Origin: Burkholderiaceae bacterium
GTDB taxonomy: Bacteria > Pseudomonadota > Gammaproteobacteria > Burkholderiales > Burkholderiaceae_E
Assembly: GCA_027493945.1 (NCBI GenBank)
Contig: JAOSJU010000001.1
Coordinates: forward strand, 434,001-498,000
DNA length: 64,000 nucleotides
Direction: 5' to 3'
The translations under genes and the position numbers were made by a program. The notes below the pieces were generated by a model. That model made no database searches. It saw only the letters and a list, made by a program, of their open reading frames with translations, and was not told where the DNA came from. Positions 13,269 to 21,072 of the stretch are shown piece by piece. Every line of letters begins with the position of its first letter. The stretch's first letter is position 1.

Positions 13269-13844
13269 ATGGCCACCCGGCAGGAATTGTCGGATTTCCT
13301 CGCCGCCGCCGAGCGCCGGGCGTTCAAGCAGGCGGTCTATGCGGTCCGCGACCAGGAAGTCGCCCTCGACGTCGTCCAGGACGCGATGCTCAAGCTCGCC
13401 ACCCGCTATGCCGAACGGCCACCCGAGGAGCTGCCGCTGCTCTTCCAGCGGATCCTGCAGAACGCGATCACCGACCACTTCCGGCGCCAGAAGGTGCGCA
13501 ACCTCTGGACGACGCCGCTGTCGGCGCTGGCCGGCGACGGCGACGACGAGGCCGGCGAGCGCGACATCCTCGAGGCGCTGGAGGCCGAGCCGGGCAGCCC
13601 CTCGGCGGTGGCCACGGGCGCCGAGCGGCTCGAGCGGGCGCAGTTGCTGGCGATCCTGGACGAGGAAATCGGCAAGCTGCCGCGGCGTCAACGCGAAGCC
13701 TTCCTGCTGCGTTACTGGGAAGATCTCAACGTGGCCGAGACCGCCGAAGCGATGGGGTGCTCCGAGGGCAGCGTCAAGACTCACTGTTCCCGGGCGGCCC
13801 ACACCCTGGCCGAAGTGCTTCGGGCACGCGGAATTGCACCATGA
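13269..13844 (+). CDS. RNA polymerase sigma factor, sigma-70 family (ECF-like)
   Basis: 191 residues with sigma region 2 (about residues 15-75, including AFKQAVYAVRDQEVALDVV and DHFRRQKVR) and region 4 (about 125-185, with LPRRQREAFLLRYWEDLNV followed by the HTH ETAEAMGCSEGSVKTHCSRA). There is no region 1.1 or 3, as in extracytoplasmic-function sigma factors. The start at 13269 is chosen as the last ATG before conserved sequence; 13221 is also possible. The stop overlaps the start of the next gene (ATGA), suggesting coupling to a DUF3619 protein that may act as its anti-sigma factor. Confidence 0.9.
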   Translation: MATRQELSDFLAAAERRAFKQAVYAVRDQEVALDVVQDAMLKLATRYAERPPEELPLLFQRILQNAITDHFRRQKVRNLWTTPLSALAGDGDDEAGERDILEALEAEPGSPSAVATGAERLERAQLLAILDEEIGKLPRRQREAFLLRYWEDLNVAETAEAMGCSEGSVKTHCSRAAHTLAEVLRARGIAP

Positions 13845-14290
13845 ACAACGAACAGCTCATTGCCCGGCTCGCCCGCGACGCGCTCGACGAATCGGTCGAG
13901 CACCTGCCGTGGCGCGTCACCCACCGCTTGGCCACCGCCCGCGAGGCTGCGCTGGCCCGCCTCCCGGCCGAGGCGCGCGCGGCCGTCCCGGCCGCGGCCG
14001 CCCTTGGGCACGGCCAGGTCGTGGTCGCGGCAGCGGCCGGCGGGCCGCAGCCCCCCAGCCATCGGGGCAAGCGCCGGCACTTCGGGCTGGGGCTGGCGGC
14101 AATAGTCGTTCCCGTGCTGGTCGTGGCCGGGGTGCTCTACGCGATTTCCGAGTGGGACAGCCGCCTGCGGGCCGACGACATCGCTGACGTCGACGCCGCG
14201 GTGCTGGTCGACGAAGTGCCCATTTCCGCCTACGCCGATCGCGGATTCGGCGTCTTCCTGCGCAACGTCACCCGCGGAGAGCGCGAGTGA
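13841..14290 (+). CDS. DUF3619 family membrane protein, possible anti-sigma partner
   Basis: 149-residue protein with one transmembrane helix (about residues 87-107, LGLAAIVVPVLVVAGVLYAI). A cytoplasmic N-terminal part contains LIARLARDALDESVEHLPWR, and a short C-terminal part lies outside. The family is regularly found directly after this sigma factor in Burkholderiales. A cytoplasmic domain plus one helix is the layout of membrane anti-sigma factors, but that role is inference. It overlaps the neighbours at both ends by 4 bases. Confidence 0.8.
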   Translation: MNNEQLIARLARDALDESVEHLPWRVTHRLATAREAALARLPAEARAAVPAAAALGHGQVVVAAAAGGPQPPSHRGKRRHFGLGLAAIVVPVLVVAGVLYAISEWDSRLRADDIADVDAAVLVDEVPISAYADRGFGVFLRNVTRGERE

Positions 14291-14861
14291 GCCGCGAGCA
14301 GCTGATCGTCGCGGTGGTGGCCAGCCTGTGCGTAGCGCTCATGGCCGCGGTGCTGCCGGCGCGCGCCGAAAACGAACCGGCGGCGCCGCGCGCCTCGCTG
14401 CTGCCGCTGGTCCGGCCGCTCTGGAGCGAGCTCTCGCCGGCCCAGCAGGCGGTGCTCGAGCCGTTCGCGCAGCAGTGGAACGGCTGGTCGGCGCAGGAAA
14501 AGCGCGTCTGGGTGTCGCTGGCCGACCGGGTGCCGCGCATGGCACCCGAGGCGCGCGAGCGCGCGCACCAGCGCATTCGCGAATGGGCCGCCCTCACGCC
14601 CGACCAGCGCCGGCTCGCCCGCCAGAACTACCGCCTCGCCAAGCGCCTGCCCCCGACGAGCGGCAAGCCCAATGGGAGCGCTACCGTGAAATGACGCCCG
14701 AGCAACGCTCGGTGCTGCGCAGCGCCGGCTGGACCAGCAACACCGCCGCGCGCCACGCCGGCGCGCGCACCGGCCTGGCCAAGGAAGCCGCCCAGCCGCT
14801 GTCGGACCTCACGCGGCGCAGCGCCAAGCGCCCGCCCCCGCCGCGACCCGCCAGGTTCTGA
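14287..14861 (+). CDS. DUF3106 family exported protein, apparent frameshift
   Basis: Starts MSREQLIVAVVASLCVALMA, a signal peptide ending near ARAENE. The mature part contains the family repeats of the form LSPAQQAVLEPFAQQW..., RVPRMAPEARERAHQRIREW and REMTPEQRSVLRSAG. The frame breaks at a C run (14650-14654): RLAKRLPP should continue DERQAQWERYREMTPEQ, which needs six C instead of five. Function is unknown. It lies in the operon sigma factor-DUF3619-DUF3106-RDD, and its stop overlaps the next start by one base. Confidence 0.8.
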
Positions 14862-15358
14862 TGCGGGGCCCCGATCCCGCGGCCGATCCCTGGCGCCGCC
14901 TGATGGGCTTCGCCTACGAGGCCATCATCCTCTTCGGCGTGCTCTGGTTCGCCGACTACGCGTTCTCGGCGCTCACGCAGTTTCGCGGCCATCCGGGCGC
15001 GCTGCGCACCGCGTTCCAGCTGTTCACGCTGGGCGTGCTGGCCGTGTATTTCACCTGGTTCTGGAGCTCTGGCCGGCGCTCGCTGCCGATGAAGACGCTG
15101 GCGCTGCAGCTGCAGACGCGAGACGGCGGCCCGGTGAGCCCGACGCGCGCGTTCGCGCGCTTCGCCGCCGCATCGGCGCTGGCGATCGGCGCGCTGGCCG
15201 CCGCGTACTACCTGCACGCGGCGCTCGCGGTGCTGCTGCTCGCGCCCTACGCCTGGACGCTGGTCGATCGCGATCGCCGCGGGCTGCACGACCTCATGGC
15301 CGGAACGCGACTCGCGCACGTCGCGCCGCCAGCGGCAATGCGCTCGGTCGACGTCTGA
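14861..15358 (+). CDS. RDD family membrane protein
   Basis: 165 residues, with helices near residues 16-36, 57-75 and 103-130. RDD family hallmarks are the Arg near the N-terminus (WRRLMGFAYEAIILFGVLW), the paired Asp of FADYAF and the conserved RRSLPMKTLALQLQTRDGG. Function in this family is mostly unknown. It is the last gene of the sigma factor operon; a hairpin GTTGC...GCAAC at about 15363-15390 directly follows and may end transcription. Confidence 0.85.
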   Translation: MRGPDPAADPWRRLMGFAYEAIILFGVLWFADYAFSALTQFRGHPGALRTAFQLFTLGVLAVYFTWFWSSGRRSLPMKTLALQLQTRDGGPVSPTRAFARFAAASALAIGALAAAYYLHAALAVLLLAPYAWTLVDRDRRGLHDLMAGTRLAHVAPPAAMRSVDV

Positions 15359-15391
15359 CGCGTGTTGCGCGCAGAGGTCTGCGCGTGCAAC

Positions 15392-15620
15392 GGCGCGGGC
15401 CGTGCGCCGGGGGCGCTTCGGTGCTTGCCCCCGCTTCGCGGGGGTGCCCTGCGATGCTCGCCGCACCGGCTGGCGCGGCGAAACTCGCTGCGCTCGCTTG
15501 CGCGAGCTCCGCTCGAACAATCGCCGCGAGAATGATGGACGGCGCGCGCTGCGCGCGCCGCCGGTGCGGCTGCGCTTCTCGGCCGCGCACAGGCGCGTCC
15601 CCCGGCGCACGGCCCGCGCC
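15392..15620. repeat. Foldback element 1 (nested inverted repeats)
   Basis: Outer arms 15392-15416 and 15595-15620 are inverted copies with one extra base. An inner pair GCCGCACCGGC (15460-15470) and GCCGGTGCGGC (15560-15570) is a perfect 11-bp inverted repeat nested inside. A small hairpin CCCCGC-TTC-GCGGGG lies near 15431-15446. No gene is supported here. It occupies the first half of the 695-bp gap between the convergent RDD and decarboxylase genes. Confidence 0.8.
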
Positions 15621-15678
15621 TTTGCCGGCATCGTCGTCCATCCCGCGCAGGTTTTCAGCTCAACACCACTGACGTCGC

Positions 15679-16043
15679 TCGAGCGGCAGGCGGCGGCTGG
15701 GCGGGCCGGCACCGCACTGGCGGGGGGCTTGCGTGCGGCCGGGGCCAGCGCCGCAGCGGGGGCGCCGCAGACCCCAGCCGAGGGCCCGCGTAGGCGCTGG
15801 CGCGGGAGCGAAGCGGAGACCGGACGCGCGTAGCGCGAGTCGGCCCCTGTCCGAGGGAGCGCAGCGACCGAGTTGGGGCCGACGGTCCGGGCTCCGCGTG
15901 AGCGACCAAGCGTTTCCGAAGGACAGCGCCTTTGCGGGCCCTGGCTGGGGTCTGCGGCGCCCCCGCTGCGGCGCTGGCCCCGGCCGCACGCAAGCCCCCC
16001 GCCAGTGCGGCGCCGGCTCGCCCAGCCGCTGCCTGCCGCGAGC
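15679..16043. repeat. Foldback element 2 (about 365 bp, 68-bp perfect arms)
   Basis: 15712-15779 and 15943-16010 are perfect 68-bp inverted copies. With a few mismatches and small indels the arms extend outward to about 15679/16043 and inward to about 15799/15923. Inside lies a further inverted pair TCGGCCCC/GGGGCCGA and GAGACCGGAC/GTCCGGGCTC. Almost the whole segment could fold on itself. No ORF here resembles a known protein, and it ends 10 bases before the decarboxylase stop. Confidence 0.9.
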
Positions 16044-16053
16044 GCGCCGGCGT

Positions 16054-18297
16054 TCAGGCCTTCACGCAGTCGACGTAGTAGCGGTCCACGCCGTCTTCGC
16101 GCTCGATCACCAGCCCGTGCACGTCGGTCTCGAAGCCGGGGAAGCGCTCGTTGAAGTCGCGCGCGAACTTCAGGTACTCCACGATCGGCCGGTTGAAACG
16201 CTCGCCCGGAATCAGCAGCGGAATGCCCGGCGGATACGGCGTGACCAGCATCGTCGTGATCCGCTCTTCGAGATCGTCGATCGGCACGCGGTCGACCTGC
16301 CGGTGCGCCAGGCACTCGAACGCCTGCGACGGCTTCATCGCCGGCTGCATGCTCGACAGGTACATCTCGGTGGTGACCCGCGCGATGTCGTAGCGGCGGT
16401 ACTGCTCGTGAATCTGCGAGGCGAGGTCGCGCAGCCCCACGCGCTCGTAGGCCGGATGCGCCTGCACGAACTCGGGCATCACGCGCCACAGCGGCTGGTT
16501 GGTGTCGTGGTCGGACTTGAACTGCTGCAGCTCGGTGACCAGCGTGTTCCACCGACCCTTGGTGATGCCGATCGTGAACATCACGAAGAACGAGTACAGG
16601 CCCGTCTTCTCGACCACCACGCCGTGCTCGGCCAGGTACTTCGTGACGATCGAGGCCGGAATGCCCCGGGGCGCGAACCGGCCGGTGATGTCGAGGCCGG
16701 GCGTCACGATGGTCGCCTTGATCGGATCGAGCATCGTGAAGTTGGTGACCAGCTTGCCGAAGCCGTGCCACTTGTCGCTCGAGCGCAGGAACCAGTTCTC
16801 GCGCTTGCCGATGCCGGTCTCGGCGAGGTCTTTCGGCCCCCAGACCTTGAACCACCAGTCTTGGCCGAACTCGTCGTCGACCTTGCGCATCGCGCGGCGG
16901 AACTCGAGCGACTCGAAGATCGACTCCTCGACCAGCGCGGTGCCGCCGGGCGGCTCCATCATCGCCGCTGCCACGTCGCACGAAGCGATGATCGCGTACT
17001 GCGGGCTGGTGGAGGTGTGCATCAGGAACGCTTCGTTGAAGCGGTGCCGGTCGAACTGCTTCTTCCCGGAGTCCTGGATCAGGATCTGCGAGGCCTGCGA
17101 CAGCCCCGCCAGCAGCTTGTGCGTGGACTGCGTCGAGAAGATCATCGCGTCCTGGCTGCGCGGACGGTTCGGCCCGATCGCGTGAAACTCGTGGTAGAAG
17201 GGATGGAAGGTCGCGTGCGGCAGCCAGGCCTCGTCGAAGTGCAGGTTCTCGATGTAGCTGCCCAGCGTGCGCTTGATCGTCTCCACGTTGTAGATCACGC
17301 CGTCGTAGGTCGACTGCGTGATCGTCATCACGCGCGGGCGCGCCGACTTGTCCTTGATCAGCGGGTTCGCGTCGATCTTCTTCTGGATGCTGGCCGGGTC
17401 GAATTCCTCGAGCGGAATCGGCCCGATGATCCCGTAGTGGTTGCGCGTGGGCTGCAGGAAGATCGGGATCGTCCCCGTCATCGTGATCGCGTGCAGGATC
17501 GACTTGTGGCAGTTGCGGTCGACCAGCACCACGTCGTCGCTGCCCACCGTGGAGTGCCAGACGATCTTGTTCGACGTGGACGTGCCGTTGGTCACGAAGA
17601 ACAGGTGATCGACGTTGAAAATGCGCGCCGCGTTGCGCTCCGAGGCCGCCACCGGACCGGTGTGGTCGAGCAGCTGGCCGAGCTCGTCGACCGCGTTGCA
17701 GACGTCGGCGCGCAGCATGTTCTCGCCGAAGAACTGGTGGAACATCTGGCCCACCGGACTCTTCAGGAACGCCACGCCGCCGGAGTGCCCCGGGCAGTGC
17801 CAGGAGTACGAGCCGTCGTGCGCGTAGTTCACCAGCGCCTTGAAGAACGGCGGCGCGAGCGAATTCAGGTAGTTCGTCGCCTCGCGGATGATGTAGCGCG
17901 CGACGAACTCCGGCGTGTCCTCGAACATGTGGATGAAGCCGTGCAGCTCCTTCAGGATCTCGTTCGGGATGTGCTGCGAGGTGCGCGTCTCGCCGAACAG
18001 GAAGATCGGGATGTCGGCGTTGCGCCGGCGCGTCTCGGCGATGAATTTGCGCAGGTCGCTCACCGCCTTGCTCTCGGCGCCGTCGTCGCCGAGTTCCTCG
18101 TCGTCGATCGACACGATGAAGGCCGACGCGCGCGCCGCCTGGTTGGCGACCATCGCCACGTCGATGTAGGTGAAGCCGCCCACCACCTCCCAGTGCTGGT
18201 CCTCGATCGCCTTGGCGAGCGCGCGGATGCCCAGGCCACTGGCGGAGTCGGCCTTCCAGTCCTCGTCGATGACGACGATCGGGAAACGGAATTGCAT
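16054..18297 (-). CDS. Lysine/arginine/ornithine decarboxylase, fold type I PLP enzyme
   Basis: 747 residues, the length of inducible/biodegradative basic amino acid decarboxylases. It has an N-terminal response-regulator-like wing domain (VVIDEDWKADSASGLGI), then the PLP domain with SWHCPGHSGGVAF, the aspartate region HFDEAWLPHATFHP and the PLP lysine in STQSTHKLLAGLSQ, and a C-terminal domain. It would convert a basic amino acid to its polyamine precursor with proton consumption (acid tolerance or polyamine synthesis). Which of Lys, Arg or Orn is the substrate cannot be read from sequence. The frame is intact. No antiporter gene is adjacent. Confidence 0.92.
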   Translation of the reverse strand: MQFRFPIVVIDEDWKADSASGLGIRALAKAIEDQHWEVVGGFTYIDVAMVANQAARASAFIVSIDDEELGDDGAESKAVSDLRKFIAETRRRNADIPIFLFGETRTSQHIPNEILKELHGFIHMFEDTPEFVARYIIREATNYLNSLAPPFFKALVNYAHDGSYSWHCPGHSGGVAFLKSPVGQMFHQFFGENMLRADVCNAVDELGQLLDHTGPVAASERNAARIFNVDHLFFVTNGTSTSNKIVWHSTVGSDDVVLVDRNCHKSILHAITMTGTIPIFLQPTRNHYGIIGPIPLEEFDPASIQKKIDANPLIKDKSARPRVMTITQSTYDGVIYNVETIKRTLGSYIENLHFDEAWLPHATFHPFYHEFHAIGPNRPRSQDAMIFSTQSTHKLLAGLSQASQILIQDSGKKQFDRHRFNEAFLMHTSTSPQYAIIASCDVAAAMMEPPGGTALVEESIFESLEFRRAMRKVDDEFGQDWWFKVWGPKDLAETGIGKRENWFLRSSDKWHGFGKLVTNFTMLDPIKATIVTPGLDITGRFAPRGIPASIVTKYLAEHGVVVEKTGLYSFFVMFTIGITKGRWNTLVTELQQFKSDHDTNQPLWRVMPEFVQAHPAYERVGLRDLASQIHEQYRRYDIARVTTEMYLSSMQPAMKPSQAFECLAHRQVDRVPIDDLEERITTMLVTPYPPGIPLLIPGERFNRPIVEYLKFARDFNERFPGFETDVHGLVIEREDGVDRYYVDCVKA

Positions 18298-18432
18298 GTC
18301 GGGGAATCCAGCGATGGCGATGACGACAGGCGTGCGGGCGCGCGCCGGAAAAGGTGCAAGTTAAGCACAAATCGGGGGCGGGTCGGCGAGCCATGGGCGC
18401 CCCCGACACGGGCGTTGCCCGAAGCCGACGGA

Positions 18433-18813
18433 TCAGACGAGGTGGACAGTCGGGCCGTACCGAGCAAGCGCCGCGTCGGCCGTCAGCAAGGCCATCGGTT
18501 CCGCAAGGCTCTGTGCGACGAGAAGCCTGTCAAAAGGGTCGCGATGGTGCCACGGAAGTTGAGCCACAAGGCTCAGATGCTCGCGAAGGATCGGGAGTGG
18601 CAGGTGCCCGTCGGTCTCGGCACTGTCGGCGATCAGGTCGGGCTCGAAGTCCAGCTTGCCGAGGCTGCGCTTGATCGCGATCTCCCAGATCGATCCCAGA
18701 CTGAAGTAGAACTCCGCATTGCCGGACTCCATGAGCCGACGCACAGACTCCGGGACGCGGCGGGGGTCGGACAGCGCCCACAGCAGCACCTGCGTGTCGA
18801 GGAGAAAGCGCAT
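18433..18813 (-). CDS. VapC-type PIN-domain toxin (intact)
   Basis: 126-residue PIN-domain ribonuclease toxin. Acidic residues expected for metal binding are present: D in RFLLDTQVLLWAL, E in SIWEIAIKRSLGK, D in HHRDPFDRLLVAQ and D in LLTADAAL. It starts 3 bases after the antitoxin stop. Unlike several other toxins in this window it is full length. Confidence 0.9.
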   Translation of the reverse strand: MRFLLDTQVLLWALSDPRRVPESVRRLMESGNAEFYFSLGSIWEIAIKRSLGKLDFEPDLIADSAETDGHLPLPILREHLSLVAQLPWHHRDPFDRLLVAQSLAEPMALLTADAALARYGPTVHLV

Positions 18814-18816
18814 CGG

Positions 18817-19056
18817 CTATCGACCGTGAAACATCGCCTCGATTTCGTCGCTCGCCAGGCGATCGAAATCCTCGGGGACATGAATCCGGCCATGCAGGGA
18901 CCCGAGACGAATCCGGCGGGCCTTTTGCACAGGCACGAGCCTCGCCATCGGCCTGCCGGCCTTTGCGATCACGATGGTCTCACCCGCCGCCGCCCGCTCG
19001 ACCAACAGCGACAGCCGGGTCTTGGCTTCATACAGATTCACGACAGTCTCGGCCAT
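18817..19056 (-). CDS. Phd/YefM-type antitoxin
   Basis: 79-residue antitoxin. The Phd fold is shown by VVNLYEAKTRLSLLVERAAAG and IVIAKAGRPMARLVPV; the C-terminal half (LHGRIHVPEDFDRLASDEIE) is the toxin-binding segment. The start at 19056 is chosen because MAETVVNLYEAK matches the family opening; GTG at 19065 is possible. A perfect palindrome lies 25 bases upstream, as expected for an autoregulated operon. Confidence 0.9.
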   Translation of the reverse strand: MAETVVNLYEAKTRLSLLVERAAAGETIVIAKAGRPMARLVPVQKARRIRLGSLHGRIHVPEDFDRLASDEIEAMFHGR

Positions 19057-19080
19057 CCAGAACACCTATGCGAGTCAGAG

Positions 19081-19098
19081 TTGACCAATGTTGGTCAA
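19081..19098. promoter_or_regulatory. Palindromic operator upstream of the Phd/VapC operon
   Basis: TTGACCAATGTTGGTCAA is a perfect 8-bp inverted repeat with a 2-base centre, ending 25 bases upstream of the antitoxin start. Phd-type antitoxins commonly bind such palindromes to repress their own promoter; binding here is inferred. Confidence 0.65.
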
Positions 19099-19198
19099 TT
19101 CTCACCCTCGGGCGAGCCCGCGTCAATAAGCCCGGTGGATGAGCCGAACGGTCGCGCTACCATCACCCACCGATATCACGACATCGACCGGATCGCTC

Positions 19199-20134
19199 AT
19201 GCCACAACCTTCCTGGCCGCGCGTGGCCGTATACGGCGCCGGCGCCGTCGGCTGCTACTTCGGGGCGAAGCTGGCCGAAGCGGGCGCGCCGGTCACGCTG
19301 ATCGGCCGGGCCGCGCACGTCGAGGCGATCCGGCGCGACGGGTTGCTCTTCGACAGCCCGGGCGCGACCCGCCGGGTGCGGATCGCGGCCGACACCGGGC
19401 CGGAGGCGGTTCGCGACGCCGACCTGGTGCTCTTTTGCGTGAAGACGCGCGACACCGCAGACGGCGCCCGGGCGCTGGCGCCGCTGCTGCGTGCCGACGC
19501 AGTGCTCGTCAGCCTGCAGAACGGCGTGGACAACGTGCCGAAGCTGCGCGACGCGGGCATCGACGCGCTGGCCGCGGTGGTGTACGTGGCAACCTCGATG
19601 CCGGCGCCGGGGCACCTGCTGCACGCCGGACGCGGCGACCTGGTGATCGGCGAATACGGCGTACGGCCCGAGTTCGCGCGTGCCCGGCAGGTCGCCGACT
19701 GGTTCGAACGTGCCGATGTGCCCGTCCGGCTCGAAGCCGACCTGCGCTGCGAGCTCTGGACGAAGCTCGTCATGAACTGCGCGTTCAATGCCATCTCGGC
19801 GCTCGGGCGCTCGCGCTACGGGGCGATGCTCGACGACGCCGAGGTTCGCGCGCTGATGCGCGAGGCGATCGGCGAGTGCGTCGCGGTGGCGCAGGCCGAC
19901 GGGGTGGCAATCGCCGGCGTCGACGCCCTGTACGACGCCGCGATGCGACTCGGCGCGGCCATGCGCGAAGCCAACTCGTCGACCGCGCAAGACCTCGCCC
20001 GCGGCCGACCGACCGAGATCGACTCGCTCAACGGCTACGTGGCGCAGCGCGGCCAGGCGCTCGGCGTCGCGACGCCGGTGAATCGGGCGCTGACGACGCT
20101 GGTGCGGTTGCTCGAGCGCGCGGCGCCGGCCTGA
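19199..20134 (+). CDS. panE: 2-dehydropantoate 2-reductase (ketopantoate reductase family)
   Basis: 311 residues. The N-terminal Rossmann loop is RVAVYGAGAVGCYFGAKL. The catalytic lysine lies in ELWTKLVMNCAFNAISAL, and the conserved tail includes GRPTEIDSLNGYVAQRGQ with the conserved Glu and Asn. NADPH-dependent reduction of ketopantoate to pantoate in CoA synthesis is the family role; paralogues of different specificity exist, so the symbol is tentative. The start at 19199 (MPQPSWPRVAVYG) sits just before the Rossmann strand. It stands alone between two toxin-antitoxin loci. Confidence 0.88.
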   Translation: MPQPSWPRVAVYGAGAVGCYFGAKLAEAGAPVTLIGRAAHVEAIRRDGLLFDSPGATRRVRIAADTGPEAVRDADLVLFCVKTRDTADGARALAPLLRADAVLVSLQNGVDNVPKLRDAGIDALAAVVYVATSMPAPGHLLHAGRGDLVIGEYGVRPEFARARQVADWFERADVPVRLEADLRCELWTKLVMNCAFNAISALGRSRYGAMLDDAEVRALMREAIGECVAVAQADGVAIAGVDALYDAAMRLGAAMREANSSTAQDLARGRPTEIDSLNGYVAQRGQALGVATPVNRALTTLVRLLERAAPA

Positions 20135-20582
20135 GCCGGCGATCGGCGGCCAGTTCTTCCCTGACGACCCTGCGCATCGCGTCGATCATCGAGCGCTGCT
20201 GGATCCATGCCACGAGCGCTTCGTTGATCAGCGACTGGTAGTTCCCGCCGCCTCGACCGCGTCGCGGAAATGGTCGATCACGGCGTTGTCGAGCCGGATG
20301 GAGATCTTCGTCTTGCCTGGCTGCGAAGGGGGTGACCCGGCCGCGTTTCGCACCCGAGAAATCGATTTCACGAACCGGCTCCGCCGCTACTTTTTTCACT
20401 TTGTGTTCGCCGAGGGGGAAGACACAATCGAGCTTGCCCGGCAGACCGGCGGTTCGCGATTGCTCACGGCGAGCGATAGACTTGTCCAAGGCACGGGTGA
20501 CAGCAGCGTTCCTCGTCCGCTCACCGCTGACCTGGAGCGCTCGCTGGAAGCGATCCGGGTCGATTACGAGGTTGGTGGCCAC
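20135..20582 (-). pseudogene. VapB-like/BrnA-like antitoxin chimera, degraded
   Basis: From GTG 20582 the minus strand encodes ATNLVIDPDRFQRALQVSGE and RTRNAAVTRALDKSIARRE, typical of VapB (DUF2191) antitoxins. In the same frame it runs into a second unit starting near GTG 20399, KKVAAEPVREIDFSGAKRG, which is the opening of BrnA-type antitoxins. The BrnA part then changes frame twice: KTKISIRLDNAVIDHFRDAV in one frame, then GGNYQSLINEALVAWIQQRS. No PIN toxin or BrnT remains. An IS1634-type element inserted directly upstream of the GTG start. Confidence 0.65.
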
Positions 20583-20646
20583 ATGTCCTACATTCCGCAC
20601 TTCGAATGGCGTATTAGATCGCAATTGCGCGTGCAATTTGGGCGGA

Positions 20647-21055
20647 TCAGGGCTTGGCCGGATGTGCTGCGTCGATGAGTCGTTCGGAATCGGCCTCCCA
20701 GGCCCTGAGCAGTTTTTTCACCAAGCGATAGTTGTCGATCGCTTGACGCAGCAACTTCGCCTGTTCGGGCGTGACGTAGCGATGCGCGATCTTGCCGGCG
20801 CGCATGCGACCCCACTCGTAGTACGGGCCGTGCCGCGCTGAAGGGTCAGTCGCGCACCGGCAGTTCGGTTTGCCGCACTTCATCATCCGCTCGCTGAGCG
20901 AACCGGAGCACAGCAATTCGATCTCGCCGAGCCTTGCGCGCAGCTTTGCGATGCGCTGGCGCGCCGCGTCGACTTGCCTGGTCGAGGGTTTTTTTCACCA
21001 CGGAGGATGCATTCTTCGGCAGCGGTGGGCTTGATTCGACGGCGGTCTTACGCAT
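20647..21055 (-). CDS. DUF6788-type small protein inside the IS1634 element, apparent frameshift
   Basis: The C-terminal part contains MMKCGKPNCRCATDPSARHG and PYYEWGRMRAGKIAHRYVT, with a CGxxxCxC motif seen in DUF6788 proteins, then a basic helical segment LLRQAIDNYRLVKKLLRAWE. The N-terminus (MRKTAVESSPPLPKNASSVV from 21055) is in another frame. Removing one base near 20975-20985 gives the continuous coiled stretch VDAARQRIAKLRARLGEIEL. It is divergent from the transposase with an 18-base gap holding CTTACG...CGTAAG, so it is probably an accessory factor of this element. Its function is unknown to me. Confidence 0.65.
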
Positions 21056-21072
21056 AAGATATCGTAAGAGCA

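Noticed and set aside
15679..16043. Integron attC site or retron RNA
   Set aside because: No integrase or reverse transcriptase gene is near, and the fold lacks recognisable attC core sites; left as an unexplained foldback.
18370..18405. GGGGGCG...CGCCCCC hairpin as terminator of the VapC gene
   Set aside because: The stem is long but loosely spaced and not followed by a T tract on the minus strand; too weak to list.
15733..20241. A 1500-codon open frame on the plus strand opposite the decarboxylase
   Set aside because: It spans the foldback repeat, the antisense of the decarboxylase and a toxin-antitoxin locus; it is an artefact of high GC content with no domain.
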